DNA of 64,000 nucleotides from Schizochytrium sp. TIO01 (taxonomy: Eukaryota; Sar; Bigyra; Thraustochytrida; Thraustochytriidae). Shown one piece after another: positions 9,101 to 20,342 of the stretch. Position numbers and translations under genes: made by a program. The stretch's first letter is position 1. Each line of letters starts with the position of its first letter. The notes below the pieces were generated by a model, which saw nothing but the letters and a program-made list of their open reading frames with translations, was not told the origin of the DNA and did no database searches. Location of the stretch: NCBI GenBank assembly GCA_004764695.1, contig SMSO01000031.1:2341048-2405047 (forward strand), given 5' to 3'.

Positions 9101-12100
9101 AAAGCTCGACACCACGAGCAGCTGAGGCCGCAATACGACCTGTGCGGAAAGCCTCCGCGTCACGGTTGAGGATAAGATCCTCAATGGCACAAGTGTGGCC
9201 CCACTTCTGAGCACAGTAGGTAAACAAGCGTCCAAAGGAGGACAGAAGTTCACCAGCGGCATTGGGTCCGTACAATTCTGCGGAAATTCATTTCAATCGG
9301 AAAACCGAAAAACATGAGTTAGTTTTCGTGTTTGCTGGGATTTCATATGTATAAAATCATGCCCCCTCGCTCACCCACCCACCCACTCGCAATCGATACG
9401 TTATCTTGTGCTTATTACTACAAATACCAATTTGAATTGTCAGCCAAAGGGGCACAATCGCTCGCGAATGTCCAGCGCGCGACGCTCGAAGCACAAGGCT
9501 ACAAGCATATGTGTCCACAACGGTTGTCTTGCGGATTTATATTTGGACATCTGAAAAAGAACCATTCATTGAACCGAGGTTCTCGATGGGCCATCCCTTG
9601 TGTCCAAACTGGTTACATATCCTTTAGAATAGTTCCCAGATTTTGATTTACATGCATCTTTCTTCCTCCTCCTCCTCCCCCCTTGTTACTTGAAGAATTA
9701 ATAAATATATTCAAATGTTTCTTCGCGTTCACAATTTTTTCCTGCTTGCTGACTACATTAGCAAGCTATAGCCATTCAACATGGAACACGTAAGGCATAC
9801 TAAATGAAACGTACCATAGACGGAGTGCACCACACCGTGTTTAGAAGCACCAAATTGAGCCTTGTCAAGAATACCCGTGCAAAGCTCACCCTTGCGGAAA
9901 ATGACCCGAGTTTGACCAAGAGGGCCAGACTCGTCACCAACGAGCTCACAAGCGAGACGCTCCTGAATGCCCATATCCTCAAATTTGGGTTCAGGGTAGA
10001 CCTTCCATGCATTAGCAGGAGTCTTAGTTTTACCAGGGCCCATGGTAAGAAGCTGGTCCGGATCACTGGAACCTACAAGGTGCATGAGAATCGTGGAAAT
10101 CACCTGTTTACCACTCCACATAGGCTTGGGCTTGAGGATGCAAGGAGGCAGCAACTTGATTTCTGGGGCGCGGGACTTCATAGCGCTACAAGCCTCTACG
10201 AGCATCTGGACGTACTCCTCACGTGTGAGGAAAGTGTTTTGCTTGGTGAGCATGACTCCCATATCAACATGATCCTGAATGAGACCACGAAGCGGTTCTC
10301 CATCAGTAGCAGAGCAATACTGATGATTAGTGTACGCCACCTCGTATGCCTCGGCACGGCAAAGCTCTGATTGTGGCAAGTGCAAGTTAATCTCGTCACC
10401 ATCAAAATCGGCGTTGTACGAGTTACAGTTTGCGTAATGCATACGAATAGTCTGCATCACTGGGTTGTTGATCACACGAACCTTGTGGGCCATGAGTGAG
10501 GGCTTGTGCAAGGTTGGCTGACGGTTGGCAAGCATGACATCACCAGACCTTACGTGGCGCCACACCTTCATCTGGTTACGGAGTGAGAGGGGTGCATGAG
10601 CTCTGTTGTTCTCCTGTTGGAACAGGCCGTCATCGTTGAGAGATCGAAAGCGCGAAGCTCGAACCTGAACATCTTCGGCAAGCTTCATGGCATGAAGATC
10701 ACGGATTTTATCCGCAAGCTCCTCACGTTGCCGGTCTGTGCGTCGCGAGAGATCGATCAAGCGTCCGGTCTCGTCTTCAAGGAAGGCTGCGCCAGGGTAG
10801 TGCTCCATGCCGTTCTGCACCATTTTGGCAAGCTCCTCTACGTTGTAGCTGGTCACAGGCTCCCGGTAGTGTAGTTTGCGAGCAAATCTTACGGGAAGGC
10901 CAATTTCATCTGTGCCAATGTACGGGTCTGGCGAGATAACGGATCGTGCTGCGAAGTTGACACGTTTTCCCATCATGTTTTGCCGGAAAAGTCCTTGCTT
11001 TTTCTCAAGTCCCTGTCGAACTCCGGGTTGTGGGTCTCTTGAGAGTGACTTTGAGGAATCAAGGAAGGTGTTGACGCTATCCTGGAGCACAACCCATTGG
11101 TTCAATGCAAGCGTAAGTGTATCGCTCTTGAGCCTTCCGAGGTTCTGAGCGCCTCCAGAGCTCTTTGAACCTGACTTAAAGTGGCTGTTCAGAATGGCTG
11201 CATCCTCATCATCAGATGAGTCCTCGGAGTTGTCTCTGTTTTTCTTGGCTTCTTCCTCTTCGTCATCTGAAAAGATGAGTCTCAAGTTCTCATCGGCCTT
11301 TAAGATCGTGCTGAGTGCAGTGTTCTGCGAGTGCTCGAAGGTGGCTTCTCCCATGCGCGCAGGAGGCCGGAATCTCGAAGGAGGCACTGCGATAGTTTGG
11401 CAGAAGAAGGCTTCAAAACCCTGAGGATTAAGGCCACCTCGAACACGGCACCAAATACGGCTAACTAAAGCTGTCTCAGCACGCCACAGTGCTCGCAATT
11501 GCTCCTGAACCTCGAGTGGGTGCACATAAACCTCTCCGGAAGGCTCCGCGGAAGCGTTTGCAGATGCAGCGGGAGTTGACATTCCTGGAGTTGTAGCAGC
11601 CGTCGCGGGAGCTGAGTTGGAGCTCGTCTCAGTTTTGACATTGGTCTGCTTCTCAGCATCAGTCATCTCGTCGTCGCTGCTGCTGCTGTTTCCATCAACG
11701 TCATCGTCGTCATCGTGAGAGCTGACGACTTCCTCAACACGGCGGACCGCAGGGGTACTACCACGCTTGGTGTTGACGCGGAAAATCTTGGTGTAGCCGT
11801 CCTTGCGGTACTTGGGTACAGGAACTCTGCACGAGTGGCACTGTGAAGGTTGGATTTTCATAAAGTCCTTGACCACCTGCCTCCAGAGCGTGCGCGACTG
11901 CATGTGCATCTGGACGTGAGGTCTGCGCCTGTTCTCTCCGTGAAGAGACTGCGAGGCCAACATTGCTGCATTAAGTGCCTCCTGTGCCGCTGTCTCGTGC
12001 TTAGCCAAAATACGATCCATGTGAGCCATTTTGTCACTCACAGCTTCTTTGCGCTTCGAGCTTCCAAAGACACCGATGCCGTTCAGCTCGGCATCGAGGT

Positions 12101-12542
12101 TGCTAGCCTCCTCATACAAGTTGGCTTCGAGCAGCAGAAGTTTCACGCGAACCACACGAACCTGATGTCTAGCTAATCTAAAGTGCTTGCAGAGAGGGCA
12201 CATCATCTTGAGTAGCTTAAACATCGTCTGGAATAAGAGAGGGTTGTACACCGGTACACAGAGCTCGATGTGGCCAAGATGTCCAGGACATTGTTGGTTA
12301 TCGAGACCGCATGTGGGGCACTTTCCATGCTCTCTTTCGGTGGGTCCGAGAGCAAGATCATAGAGACCGCCCTCAATAGGGTTGTTCAGGGCATCGTAAG
12401 AGACAGGGCTAGTGATGCGCTTCACACTAAGGCTGCGGAGCTCTTCACCGGAGTAGAAACCAAAGGCCACCTCGGTGGGCTCCTGAAGCATCGCGAAGTG
12501 GCCCGACATGGACTGATCAGGAATTTCGCTTGAGAATGACAT
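6126..12542 (-). CDS. RPA1: DNA-directed RNA polymerase I, largest subunit
   Basis: Two exons, 12542-9815 and 9277-6126, give 1959 residues. The join restores the conserved H-S-V-Y-E-L-Y-G segment (GAA split across the junction), so neither half is a complete gene. Visible landmarks: N-terminal zinc site C75-x2-C78-x6-C85-x2-H88 and C115-x2-C118; catalytic N-A-D-F-D-G-D-E at 710-717, whose three aspartates (712, 714, 716) bind Mg2+; trigger-loop region G-E-P-S-T-Q-M-T-L-N-T-F-H near 1397; and a conserved C-terminal block ending in the T-G-T-G-A-F-D-L-L motif. Acidic insertions at about 275-300 and 445-470, and a large Asp/Glu/Ser-rich one at about 1585-1720 in the jaw, correspond to the Pol I-specific expander/DNA-mimic loop. 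It is longer than the yeast and human proteins (about 1660-1720), largely through these insertions. The enzyme transcribes 35S/45S rDNA in the nucleolus. Start: ATG at 12542. Confidence 0.97.
9278..9814 (-). other. intron of RPA1
   Basis: Donor G|GTACGT at 9814 and acceptor CCGCAG| ending at 9278; phase 1. AACTAACTC (9324-9316) about 40 nt before the acceptor matches a branch site. Removing 537 nt joins H-S-V-Y to L-Y-G-P through a Glu codon, as expected from other RPA1 proteins. Confidence 0.93.
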
Positions 12543-14100
12543 TCTGGCAAAAGTTTAATCAATCAACTTCGAGTCCAGAGATATTTATGTCCGTGCAGCG
12601 GAACGGATGATGCCCGCGCCTCTCGAATGCAAGATCTATTTCTTTGCAACAAGGATCGAGGGCTCGGCTCCTAAGCCTGCCTCCGACCAGTGGAGAATTT
12701 CCTAGCTTCGAGGCCGCCTCCTCGAGGCCTCACGCCACTCGGCCCGGGCGTAGCGGTCGCTCCGAAAGGTGAGCGCTCCGCCGAGACGGGTTTGACGCCT
12801 CCGATTCTTTTGGATGGCCGCGACCAGCCAGTCAGATTTAGCTCTCTTATGTACACATTAAAGACTTATTTTGCCAAAATTGCATTTTATAATTAAATAC
12901 TAGTTGATATGGACAAAAGTCGGCGCGGAGCTGAGACCTTCATTTTTCACTGGTGCAGAGGGAAAATACATATCAATGAAATGGAGACCTCCGTGAATTT
13001 GGTTTAAGTATTTTCGATTAGGGTGGTCTCTTTGGGCTACCAAGTGGTGTTGGGTTGCAGCGGGCGGTATGGAGAGTCTTTTGAGTTGGGCTGGTCTTGC
13101 TCAAGAAGGGAACGCAATAATGTTATGATTCAAATTGCTGTCTATATATCGTTGGAGCAGGGGACTCACAACCACTGTCAGTACACTCTACAAATGACTG
13201 GTTCTATCGAATCGAGGTCCTTATGGGAGGTATGCGGTGTTGGTAGGACTGCTGAGGAAATCTCTCGTCTCTCCCAATCAGGCGCCGTGATCAGGAGCGC
13301 CCATTTGTCAGCCTTAATGGTGCAAAGTATGCCTCAGAACTTGCAAAGATGCTGTGTGATGGCTCCTTGCACCAAGAAGCATAGTACCAAAGATCAGAAA
13401 AAGAATAAGAAGTCGTATTAATAGTAGGTTAGGTCGGTAGGTGTAGTACTATCAGTATTTGCAAGGTGTTCAAATGTCTGCAAGAAATCAGGCGCACAAC
13501 ACAATGTGGTTGATGCTGGAATAGGAATAGAAATAGTAGTAGAAGTAGCAAAAGGTTAGATAGGAAATAATATGAATGGCATATGCTTGACCTGGGAATT
13601 AGATCGGGTTTAACACGCAGACCTACCACTGAGCGGCAGCCTATTCAACTTCCCCCTAAATCTTTGCTTCACTTCAGCAAATTAAACCTGCAATGCCATT
13701 GCTGGTGCTCTATAAATTACATCTCTTCATGATTCAATTCACATTGGGAGGAATGATTGATATGAGTGTATATATGTATACCTTGTATATCTGTCCATCT
13801 CAAAGTCTCGTACGCATGCAAGTAAGTAAGCGAGCGAGTTAGCAAGCGAACAAATAAGCAAATAAACAAAAGGGGTAGGTAAAAATCAGTGCCAGCGAGG
13901 TACGACTCGCCTTTTCAATGTAAAGGAAGCGGAGAACCGATCCTCAGCTTCCTCTCCCACATTTCAACCAAATCAAGAGGTAATTTGTATTTGATGAAAT
14001 TTGCGAGAGGTCATGGTAAGGTTCGACCTTTCTGGGTTAGGGAGACTTCAACTCGCATCCTTTGGTAGAGTTACAAAAGCTTCAGTGACAAGAAGCGCCC
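12543..14100. other. intergenic between RPA1 and zinc-finger gene
   Basis: Promoter side of RPA1 and 3' side of the zinc-finger gene. An open frame around 13023-13421 (+) begins without ATG and ends in a Lys-rich tail; a second frame across the same bases is also open for about 40 codons. Neither shows a known domain, so no gene is called. Confidence 0.5.
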
Positions 14101-16257
14101 TCATGCAACTGACGTGAAATTTTCATCACTTCCTGCGCGTTCATGGATTTTCAGATGTCTCTTGAGCTCTGTCAGACATGCAAAGCTCTTGTCGCAGTTT
14201 TCAACATTGCACGGAAAAGGTTTATCCTTACAATGTACTCGGAGGACATGAAGTTTGCAGTCCGCCTGTCTCACAAATGACTTTGTACAAGCTTCAACAG
14301 GACACTTCCATTTCTTATCGCCAGCGTGATGGTTTTTGATATGAAGATTAAGGCCTTCCGATGTCAAGTAGCTCTTTTTGCAGCCTGTAAAAGAACATGG
14401 GAAGGGATTCTTTGGTCTGCTGTGGATCTTTTCGTGACTACGTAAGCAGCCAATTGTAAAAAAACCTTTGTCACAAGACTTGCACTTGTACACGCGCCCA
14501 GCGTCCCCTAAATGAGTTCGTGCGTGCGTCTCCATTGTCCACTTCCATGCGAAACGGCGTGAGCATCCAGGATGCGTGCACGTGAAGCGCAAAGGTTTTC
14601 CAGAGCCCTTCTTCTGGATTTTGGACAAAAGCTTCTTGTCGTGATCACCGGCTTGAGCAGTAGACTCGCGAACGGCAGAGCTTGGTGTTCCGAGTTTATC
14701 ACTATTGATGCGGGGACGCTTGGCCCCGGATAGACTTTCAAGCTGAAAGATAGGCAAATGTCCATTTGGGTGGGCATTATTATGACCATTGTTGTTTCCG
14801 GTGAGTAGCTGACTTGGAAACCTACCAGTCTCAGCCTGTGCGAGTAGGCTGGATAAAGATCGCGTTGCCGAGCTAGCTGTTGAAGGAATAGCAGTGCTGG
14901 GTTGGCAGTTTGATGTTCCGCCCATAGCTGATGGCATTGGTGCATCTCGTTGTAGAGATTTCTGCTTTGGTTGTGTTAGCGACTGTGGCTGGCGCTGCTG
15001 ATGTTTTGCTTGCTGTTTAGGTTGTTGTGATTGTTTCTGTTTGTGTTGTGGTTGTGGTTGTGATTGCGGCTGCGGTGGTTGCGGTTGCGGTTGCTGTGGT
15101 TGTAATGGTTGACTAATTTGAATATTAGCTGGAAGAGGTTCTTCTCGCGTTAGACCACTCATATATTGAGACCGATTGTCATGATTGATTTGATCAAACT
15201 TAACGCTTGTCATGGAAGGCGAGTTGGGAGTCAATTTGCCGGTTTGAGTGTCAGTTCCGGCTGACTGTCTGTTCTGATCTTGACCCAAAGCATGCGCAGC
15301 AGGTGAGTAACCAAGCATACTTCCTAAAGCAAGTGAGGGATGATCTTGTTGCGATGTAGAAGGTCGTTGTTGTTGGACTTGTTGTTGCTGCTGCTGTTGT
15401 TGATACATTTGCTGAGCATGCTGTTGTGATTGGGTATGACGTTGATCTGCCTGCATAGGAGCTTGGAAAAGATGCGGTGGAGGGAGTCCAGGGTTCGGCT
15501 GGAATGGGTACATACTACCATTTGCAGTCATGCCATTAGTACTGCCAGGGTTGCCCGCTTTCATCGCTTGAGTTGTTGGGGCCGATTCATAGCCCATAGG
15601 AGGTCCAGGACGACCAATTTGATGAGGATGCAGAGGCCAAGCAGATGGATGAGCAAAGGTCATAGTTGATGGCGAGGCCGGCCAGCCTAATGATGCATAA
15701 GTTGCTGCAGTGTGCTGTCCATTGTGTGCAATACCAGGAGCTGTATTGGGCGCTGCAGCGTGGTTATGTGCTTGTCTTGAAGCACCCGTCGAGGCAAACA
15801 ATTGCTGTTGTTGTTGCTGCTGCTGCTGCTGCTGTTGCTGCTGTTGCTGCGGATGTGGTTGTAGTATATTGGACGTTTGTATCTGAGGAACTTGATGTTG
15901 CAGAAGTTGTTGAGGAGTCTGTTGATGTGGTTGATAAGGATGCGTACCATATGGGAATCCGAACGTTCGCGCACGTGGCCCATTCAATATTGAGTAGTCT
16001 GTGTTATCTAAAGGCGGCTTTGCTGAGCTTGAATCTAAGTGAGTTGTGTTGAGACGGTTCGCAGTGGCTGTTGGAGTTGTGAGATTATTGTTGTTGATTG
16101 GTCTTCGGTCTCTTTCGTCTTCTGAATCACTGTCATCACTCTGATCCGCATATGAATCTCTTGGCGTAGCAGCGGGTCTTCGCGCATTTTGTCCTCGTTT
16201 GGCCTGGGCCAGCCCCGCAAAGAATGCGCGAAGTTCTTCCTGAGCTTCTTGCTGCAT
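14101..16257 (-). CDS. glutamine-rich C2H2 zinc-finger protein (five fingers)
   Basis: A 718-residue protein. Residues 560-707 hold five consecutive C2H2 fingers: finger 1 C-x4-C (F-T-C-T-H-P-G-C), finger 2 C-x2-C (Y-K-C-K-S-C), fingers 3-5 C-x4-C, each with a pair of His ligands and short linkers. The mixture of C-x4-C fingers recalls TFIIIA/ZXD-type proteins, but finger number and the rest differ, so no name is given. The N-terminal two thirds is low complexity: an acidic Asp/Ser patch near 40-50, poly-Gln at about 136-152, a second Gln tract near 281-303, and a Gln/Pro stretch at about 375-430. This looks like a transcription activator layout: Gln-rich activation region plus DNA-binding fingers. 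Start ATG at 16257, stop TGA. Probably a sequence-specific nuclear factor; the target is unknown. Confidence 0.85.
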   Translation of the reverse strand: MQQEAQEELRAFFAGLAQAKRGQNARRPAATPRDSYADQSDDSDSEDERDRRPINNNNLTTPTATANRLNTTHLDSSSAKPPLDNTDYSILNGPRARTFGFPYGTHPYQPHQQTPQQLLQHQVPQIQTSNILQPHPQQQQQQQQQQQQQQQQLFASTGASRQAHNHAAAPNTAPGIAHNGQHTAATYASLGWPASPSTMTFAHPSAWPLHPHQIGRPGPPMGYESAPTTQAMKAGNPGSTNGMTANGSMYPFQPNPGLPPPHLFQAPMQADQRHTQSQQHAQQMYQQQQQQQQVQQQRPSTSQQDHPSLALGSMLGYSPAAHALGQDQNRQSAGTDTQTGKLTPNSPSMTSVKFDQINHDNRSQYMSGLTREEPLPANIQISQPLQPQQPQPQPPQPQSQPQPQHKQKQSQQPKQQAKHQQRQPQSLTQPKQKSLQRDAPMPSAMGGTSNCQPSTAIPSTASSATRSLSSLLAQAETGRFPSQLLTGNNNGHNNAHPNGHLPIFQLESLSGAKRPRINSDKLGTPSSAVRESTAQAGDHDKKLLSKIQKKGSGKPLRFTCTHPGCSRRFAWKWTMETHARTHLGDAGRVYKCKSCDKGFFTIGCLRSHEKIHSRPKNPFPCSFTGCKKSYLTSEGLNLHIKNHHAGDKKWKCPVEACTKSFVRQADCKLHVLRVHCKDKPFPCNVENCDKSFACLTELKRHLKIHERAGSDENFTSVA

Positions 16258-17619
16258 AGTTCAAGCGGATAAAATATACACACTGATAGCACAATTCCCC
16301 AGAAATGTCAACGAAGCGTTTCTGGTTCCCGCTGATTCCACTGCAGAAATACGTTTTTGTTGTTCACCGTTTTGACTTTTATTTCCAAGTCTCGAATTCT
16401 TGAAATCTCGCTGCTCTTTGTAGATGTCTGTGGTACTTTCAGGACGCCAAACAGAATTAAGAGTCTCGAAAGCAGTTAAAGTCGGCTCCCTTGCGCAATG
16501 TTTAATAGTCCAAGGAACCTAACTAAGCTCCGAATCCCCCCTTTGCTGCTCGCAAAGTGCTTCCCCAGCCCAATGAGTAAATCTTGTTGTTCCCTTTACG
16601 CTATCCGAGTCACCCGATTGACCAAACTGACGGCGAACGAAACTCCAAGAGAGAGCACCAAGAAGAGAAGAAAAGAATACAAGTAGCCCAAAGTTGGGAG
16701 CAACTAGTCTCACTATGGCACCTCTTTCTCCGTCTGCGTGACTGATCGATCGCAAAGCCAAGTAAGACGCGCCGCTTGCAAGAGCCTCCGGTGCGGGAGT
16801 GCCACTAGCACCAGGTGGTTCTCTCGCTCCCTCGCCACCAACGGGTGCCCGAAGAGGGGTCGGATAAGGAGACGGAGTTGGGGTATGGAGAGAAGAGCAC
16901 AGCAGAGCAGCGGCAGCTCTGATGTTCAAGGTCTCCTGCCTTCTTTTTTCCAATTTACAAAACAAAAGAAGAAGGAGAATGAAATAAAAATGATGTCTTT
17001 CTTTCGTTTCCTCTTACTTTCTTAGCTGTTCTTTCTCTTTTCTCGATGTTCCTTTCTACGTTCTTTTCCTTTCGTCTGCGGGATTCGAATCGCTCGAATC
17101 GGCAGCGCTTGTTCACTCCTCGATGCTGTGGCCCTCCCTGTCTTGCCAGCTGGAACCCCAGGCCTTCCCAGCGCCTCTGTCTTCCCCTCACTTCCCTTCC
17201 GTGCGCCTCGCTAGCCGCGCGGCGCGAGGTTGATGAGCCGCGCGGCGCCAGGGGTGGTCCCTATCGCACCTTACGAACCGGGTCTGCTCCTCCCTCTTTC
17301 TTCTTCTCTGCTCTTGATTCAAAATTGGGAAAACAAATACCTATTCTATTAGTAGTAGTAGTAGTAGTACTGCTACCACTGCTTTCATAAAATGAATAAA
17401 TGCGATTGATCACTCAGAAGAAGAGAGGAAAAATGCTTTCATTTTAAAAGTTGTGGTTTTTCATTTTATCCATAGCACCTGTTACAATGGTGGTCATAAG
17501 AATTCAAAAAGAAATAGTAATAAAATTATTTCTATTTTTATTTATTTTTGTTTATGTTGTAATCCCCTAATATTGAGATTGCCCAAAAGTTTTAGGTGAG
17601 TTTGCTCCTACTTTATAGA

Positions 17620-17624
17620 GATAG

Positions 17625-17657
<33 letters not shown>
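17620..17657. repeat. (GATA)n-(GA)n array
   Basis: GATA units to about 17644, then GA dinucleotides. Confidence 0.95.
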
Positions 17658-17856
17658 CCTTGTTAATCGTCTTCTCACGAAGATGACTTTTGAAATAACC
17701 TTTTAGGTACCTTAAAGCCGTAATTCTAGCAAGAATTCGAAACACGCAATTCATGGAGATGTCGAGCTTTCGTATAAGCTGATGGCGGAGCCTTCATTCT
17801 CGTTTCTGTGCTCCACTCTCTCCGAGCCTCAGGCGTCACTGATGTCTCGTTCTGCG

Positions 17857-17924
17857 TTCATGCATGCATTCATCCATCCATTCATGCATTCATTCATTCA
17901 TTCATTCATGCATGCATTCACTCA
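17857..17924. repeat. CATT/CATG/CATC array
   Basis: Imperfect four-base units beginning CAT; the central part is pure CATT. Confidence 0.92.
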
Positions 17925-19885
17925 TCGTCTCGTCCGAGACCAACTACGGCACCACTGCTACCTGGCTGCATAGCCATCCTCTAGCCAGTCGGTAAGAGAG
18001 CAGGAGCCCTCTCCTTTCTATCTTCTGTGAAAAGTCAACTCAATTTAAAAACCAAAAATCAAAGAAGAACAGTCACAGTCGATCAACTTTAATTCTTTCT
18101 TTTTACCATTTATTCTTTTTTCTTTTTTCCATCAATCATGCACTCGCTCATTCTGCTTAATCACGTTACCGTACCAACTGGACTACGGTAAGACGCAACT
18201 CAGAGGAAGCTTTCTCTTTCCTTCCTTCCTTCCTTACTTATTACTTCCTTACAGTTAGTTATCTTAAGTTGTAAAGTAAATAGGTATTTAAGTCCCTCAA
18301 GCGTCACGATGATGACTGCCTTCAAGGAGGGAGATAGATCTCAAGGTGGAGGCAGTCAGCTGCCTGCCTACCTGGCCAGCTGCCGAGTGGGCGAGGGTGT
18401 CTGCGTGCATTCTCGTGGTTTGTGACGCTCTTCAAGTCGTTTGCTCTTCGGTTTCTTGTCTTCAGAGCTCAATCCAGGGGTGAACTATTTACTTCTGTTT
18501 TAACCAAAGTTCTTCATCAAAGAAAGAATCGTTTTTTTACTAAGAGTTCTGAATGATTGACTTGACTCAACTTGGCAGACGAAAGGATGGAGTTGAGAGC
18601 TTGTGCCTTCACTTCCTTCGCCTGACAAGTTGTGGCCGTACGGGGCATACTTTGTAATCTTCAGCTCTCGAGGTTCTGGACTTCGGCTCAGCTTGATGGC
18701 CAGAATTCGTGTTCTTGCTCTTGCTTTACTCGAAAAACCGGCTATCGTTCCCATGAGTGGTTATTTTGAACAACTTGCTACTTGCTTTTTTTTTTTTAAA
18801 GAAAAGATTTTTTCTTTCGATCCTTTGCTGGTCTTTGTTGCAGCACTCTTTCTTAATTTGGGGCCGTGGCATGATCTCGAACCTGAAAGACTCGAACTCG
18901 AAACGCTCGTGCTTGTGGCAAGGCTTGGCCATGGTGACTTGAGAGAAGACCTCCATGAAAAAAGAAAGCATCGGCCAAAGTATTTATTTGTTCCAGAGAG
19001 AGCCCTCCCTGTAAACCTAGCGCAAGAACTGCTTTACTTTTGGGGAAAAACTAAGACGCCTGATCATAATAGCATAGGAATGTTGTCCAAATGATGTGGA
19101 GTGAACGAGTGATCCCAAACAAGTGATCAGGTGAAGTAAGTGGGTAGGTAGTTTTACCTAGCTACCTACCTACCTGCCTATGTAGTTGAGTTACCAGCAG
19201 AAGTGGACATAGGTGGAAAAAGAAGAACGGGGGAAGTTCAATTTTCAAGTCCTAAAGGCCGTACATAGTTTGCCGTTGTTTGATTCTCTGCGCAGAAGAC
19301 CGCCGCAGGGAGCGAGAGAGACGAAGACAGAGATCGACCAAAGCTGCAAAAGAGAAGAGAAGCGAAGCGAAGAGAAGAGAAGAGATAGTTCTTGAAGAAT
19401 ATGACGGGCGCCAAAGTAGGTTAGACAAGCTTTTAATTGTTTTTGAATTGTTTTTAATTCATCTTTTCCTCCCAGCCCCTCCTGAGAGGGGCCTTCTACG
19501 GCTCTTTCTGCGGGGTAGAGGGGCTGAGGGGCAAGTTCTGGTTTAGAGGCCCGGACGGCAGCGGGATTCCCGAGCTAAGAGGGCGACGGACGAACGAGCT
19601 GTGGGGCACCTTTCATTGAACGAGTGGCGCTTGCTTTCTGGCTTATCTGCTATCCTTTTCTTTCTTTTCCTCCCCGGATCGATGTTTTGCTCTTTTTATA
19701 TTGCTAGTGGTCTTGTTCGTCTCGTTTGTCGAAAGAAAATAGCTGCTGTGGCGCCCAATTTGTGTCACCTATTATATTCTGTTGAGTGATGTATTTATTT
19801 AGTTTTGAAAATCGAAAACACTTTACAAAAAGAGAAATACTGGAGCTCTAAGCTGGTCTCGCTAGTTCGGAACATTGCTTTCTCA

Positions 19886-20342
19886 TTAGTGTTGGCGCTG
19901 TTGCAGCTTGCAAGATTGCCTGCGTGGGTAGCAAATACTGAAGCTAGCAGGCCAGATATCACGCATCTGGAAAGGTGACGTGATGCTGGGAAAGAGTATG
20001 ACCATGACGAAGCCTGCGTCAACTGCCCGGTCCGAAAAATTGACGACTTTGGCGTTCTCATGTCCATCATAGCCCCTCGAGCAATTCCCTAACACACCCG
20101 CTAGCATTTGATCATTCAACACAGCGAAGAAATATCTTCTCTTTCTTATGACCATTTAAATTCCCTTTGTCGAACAGCCAATGAGACCCAGGATTATCTA
20201 GCAATTGTATTGTTGCTAGCATCATATCTGGATGGGCATGTCTCGTAGTAGTGACTTGCACGTGGTTTAGCACATCGATACTTTCATTTAACTGACTTAG
20301 GACAAGTGTAGTACATAACAAAACTATTTGGAGACTTTTCAT
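19886..20342 (-). pseudogene. possible secreted protein with a broken frame
   Basis: Two overlapping minus-strand frames look like parts of one product. The first starts at ATG 20342 with MKSLQIVLLCTTLVLS, a plausible signal peptide, and runs 76 codons to 20112. The second, +1 relative to it, runs from 20155 to 19886 (89 codons; Y-F-F-A-V-L-N-D-Q-M-L-A-G-V). They overlap for 44 bases around an A/G-rich stretch, where a one-base change would fuse them into about 140 residues. I do not recognise the family. It could be a decayed gene, a sequencing error, or chance open frames. Confidence 0.25.

Larger units (their letters stand above)
16258..19885. other. intergenic region with short arrays
   Basis: Begins with the upstream region of the zinc-finger gene (minus strand). 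16700-17250 is GC-rich with several open frames and no domain. Tandem arrays of AGT (17351-17369), GATA and CATT follow. An open frame at 18603-19094 (+) has a T13 tract inside it and no recognisable motif. No gene called. Confidence 0.55.

Noticed and set aside
9332-9646. 104-codon plus-strand frame inside the RPA1 intron
   Set aside because: No known domain, and splice signals on the other strand explain the region.
13023-13421. 132-codon plus-strand frame between RPA1 and the zinc-finger gene
   Set aside because: No ATG at its start, no domain, and an alternative frame over the same bases looks equally protein-like.
14012-14032. GGTTCGA motif resembling a tRNA B box
   Set aside because: The flanking bases do not form a T-arm and there is no A box or acceptor stem.
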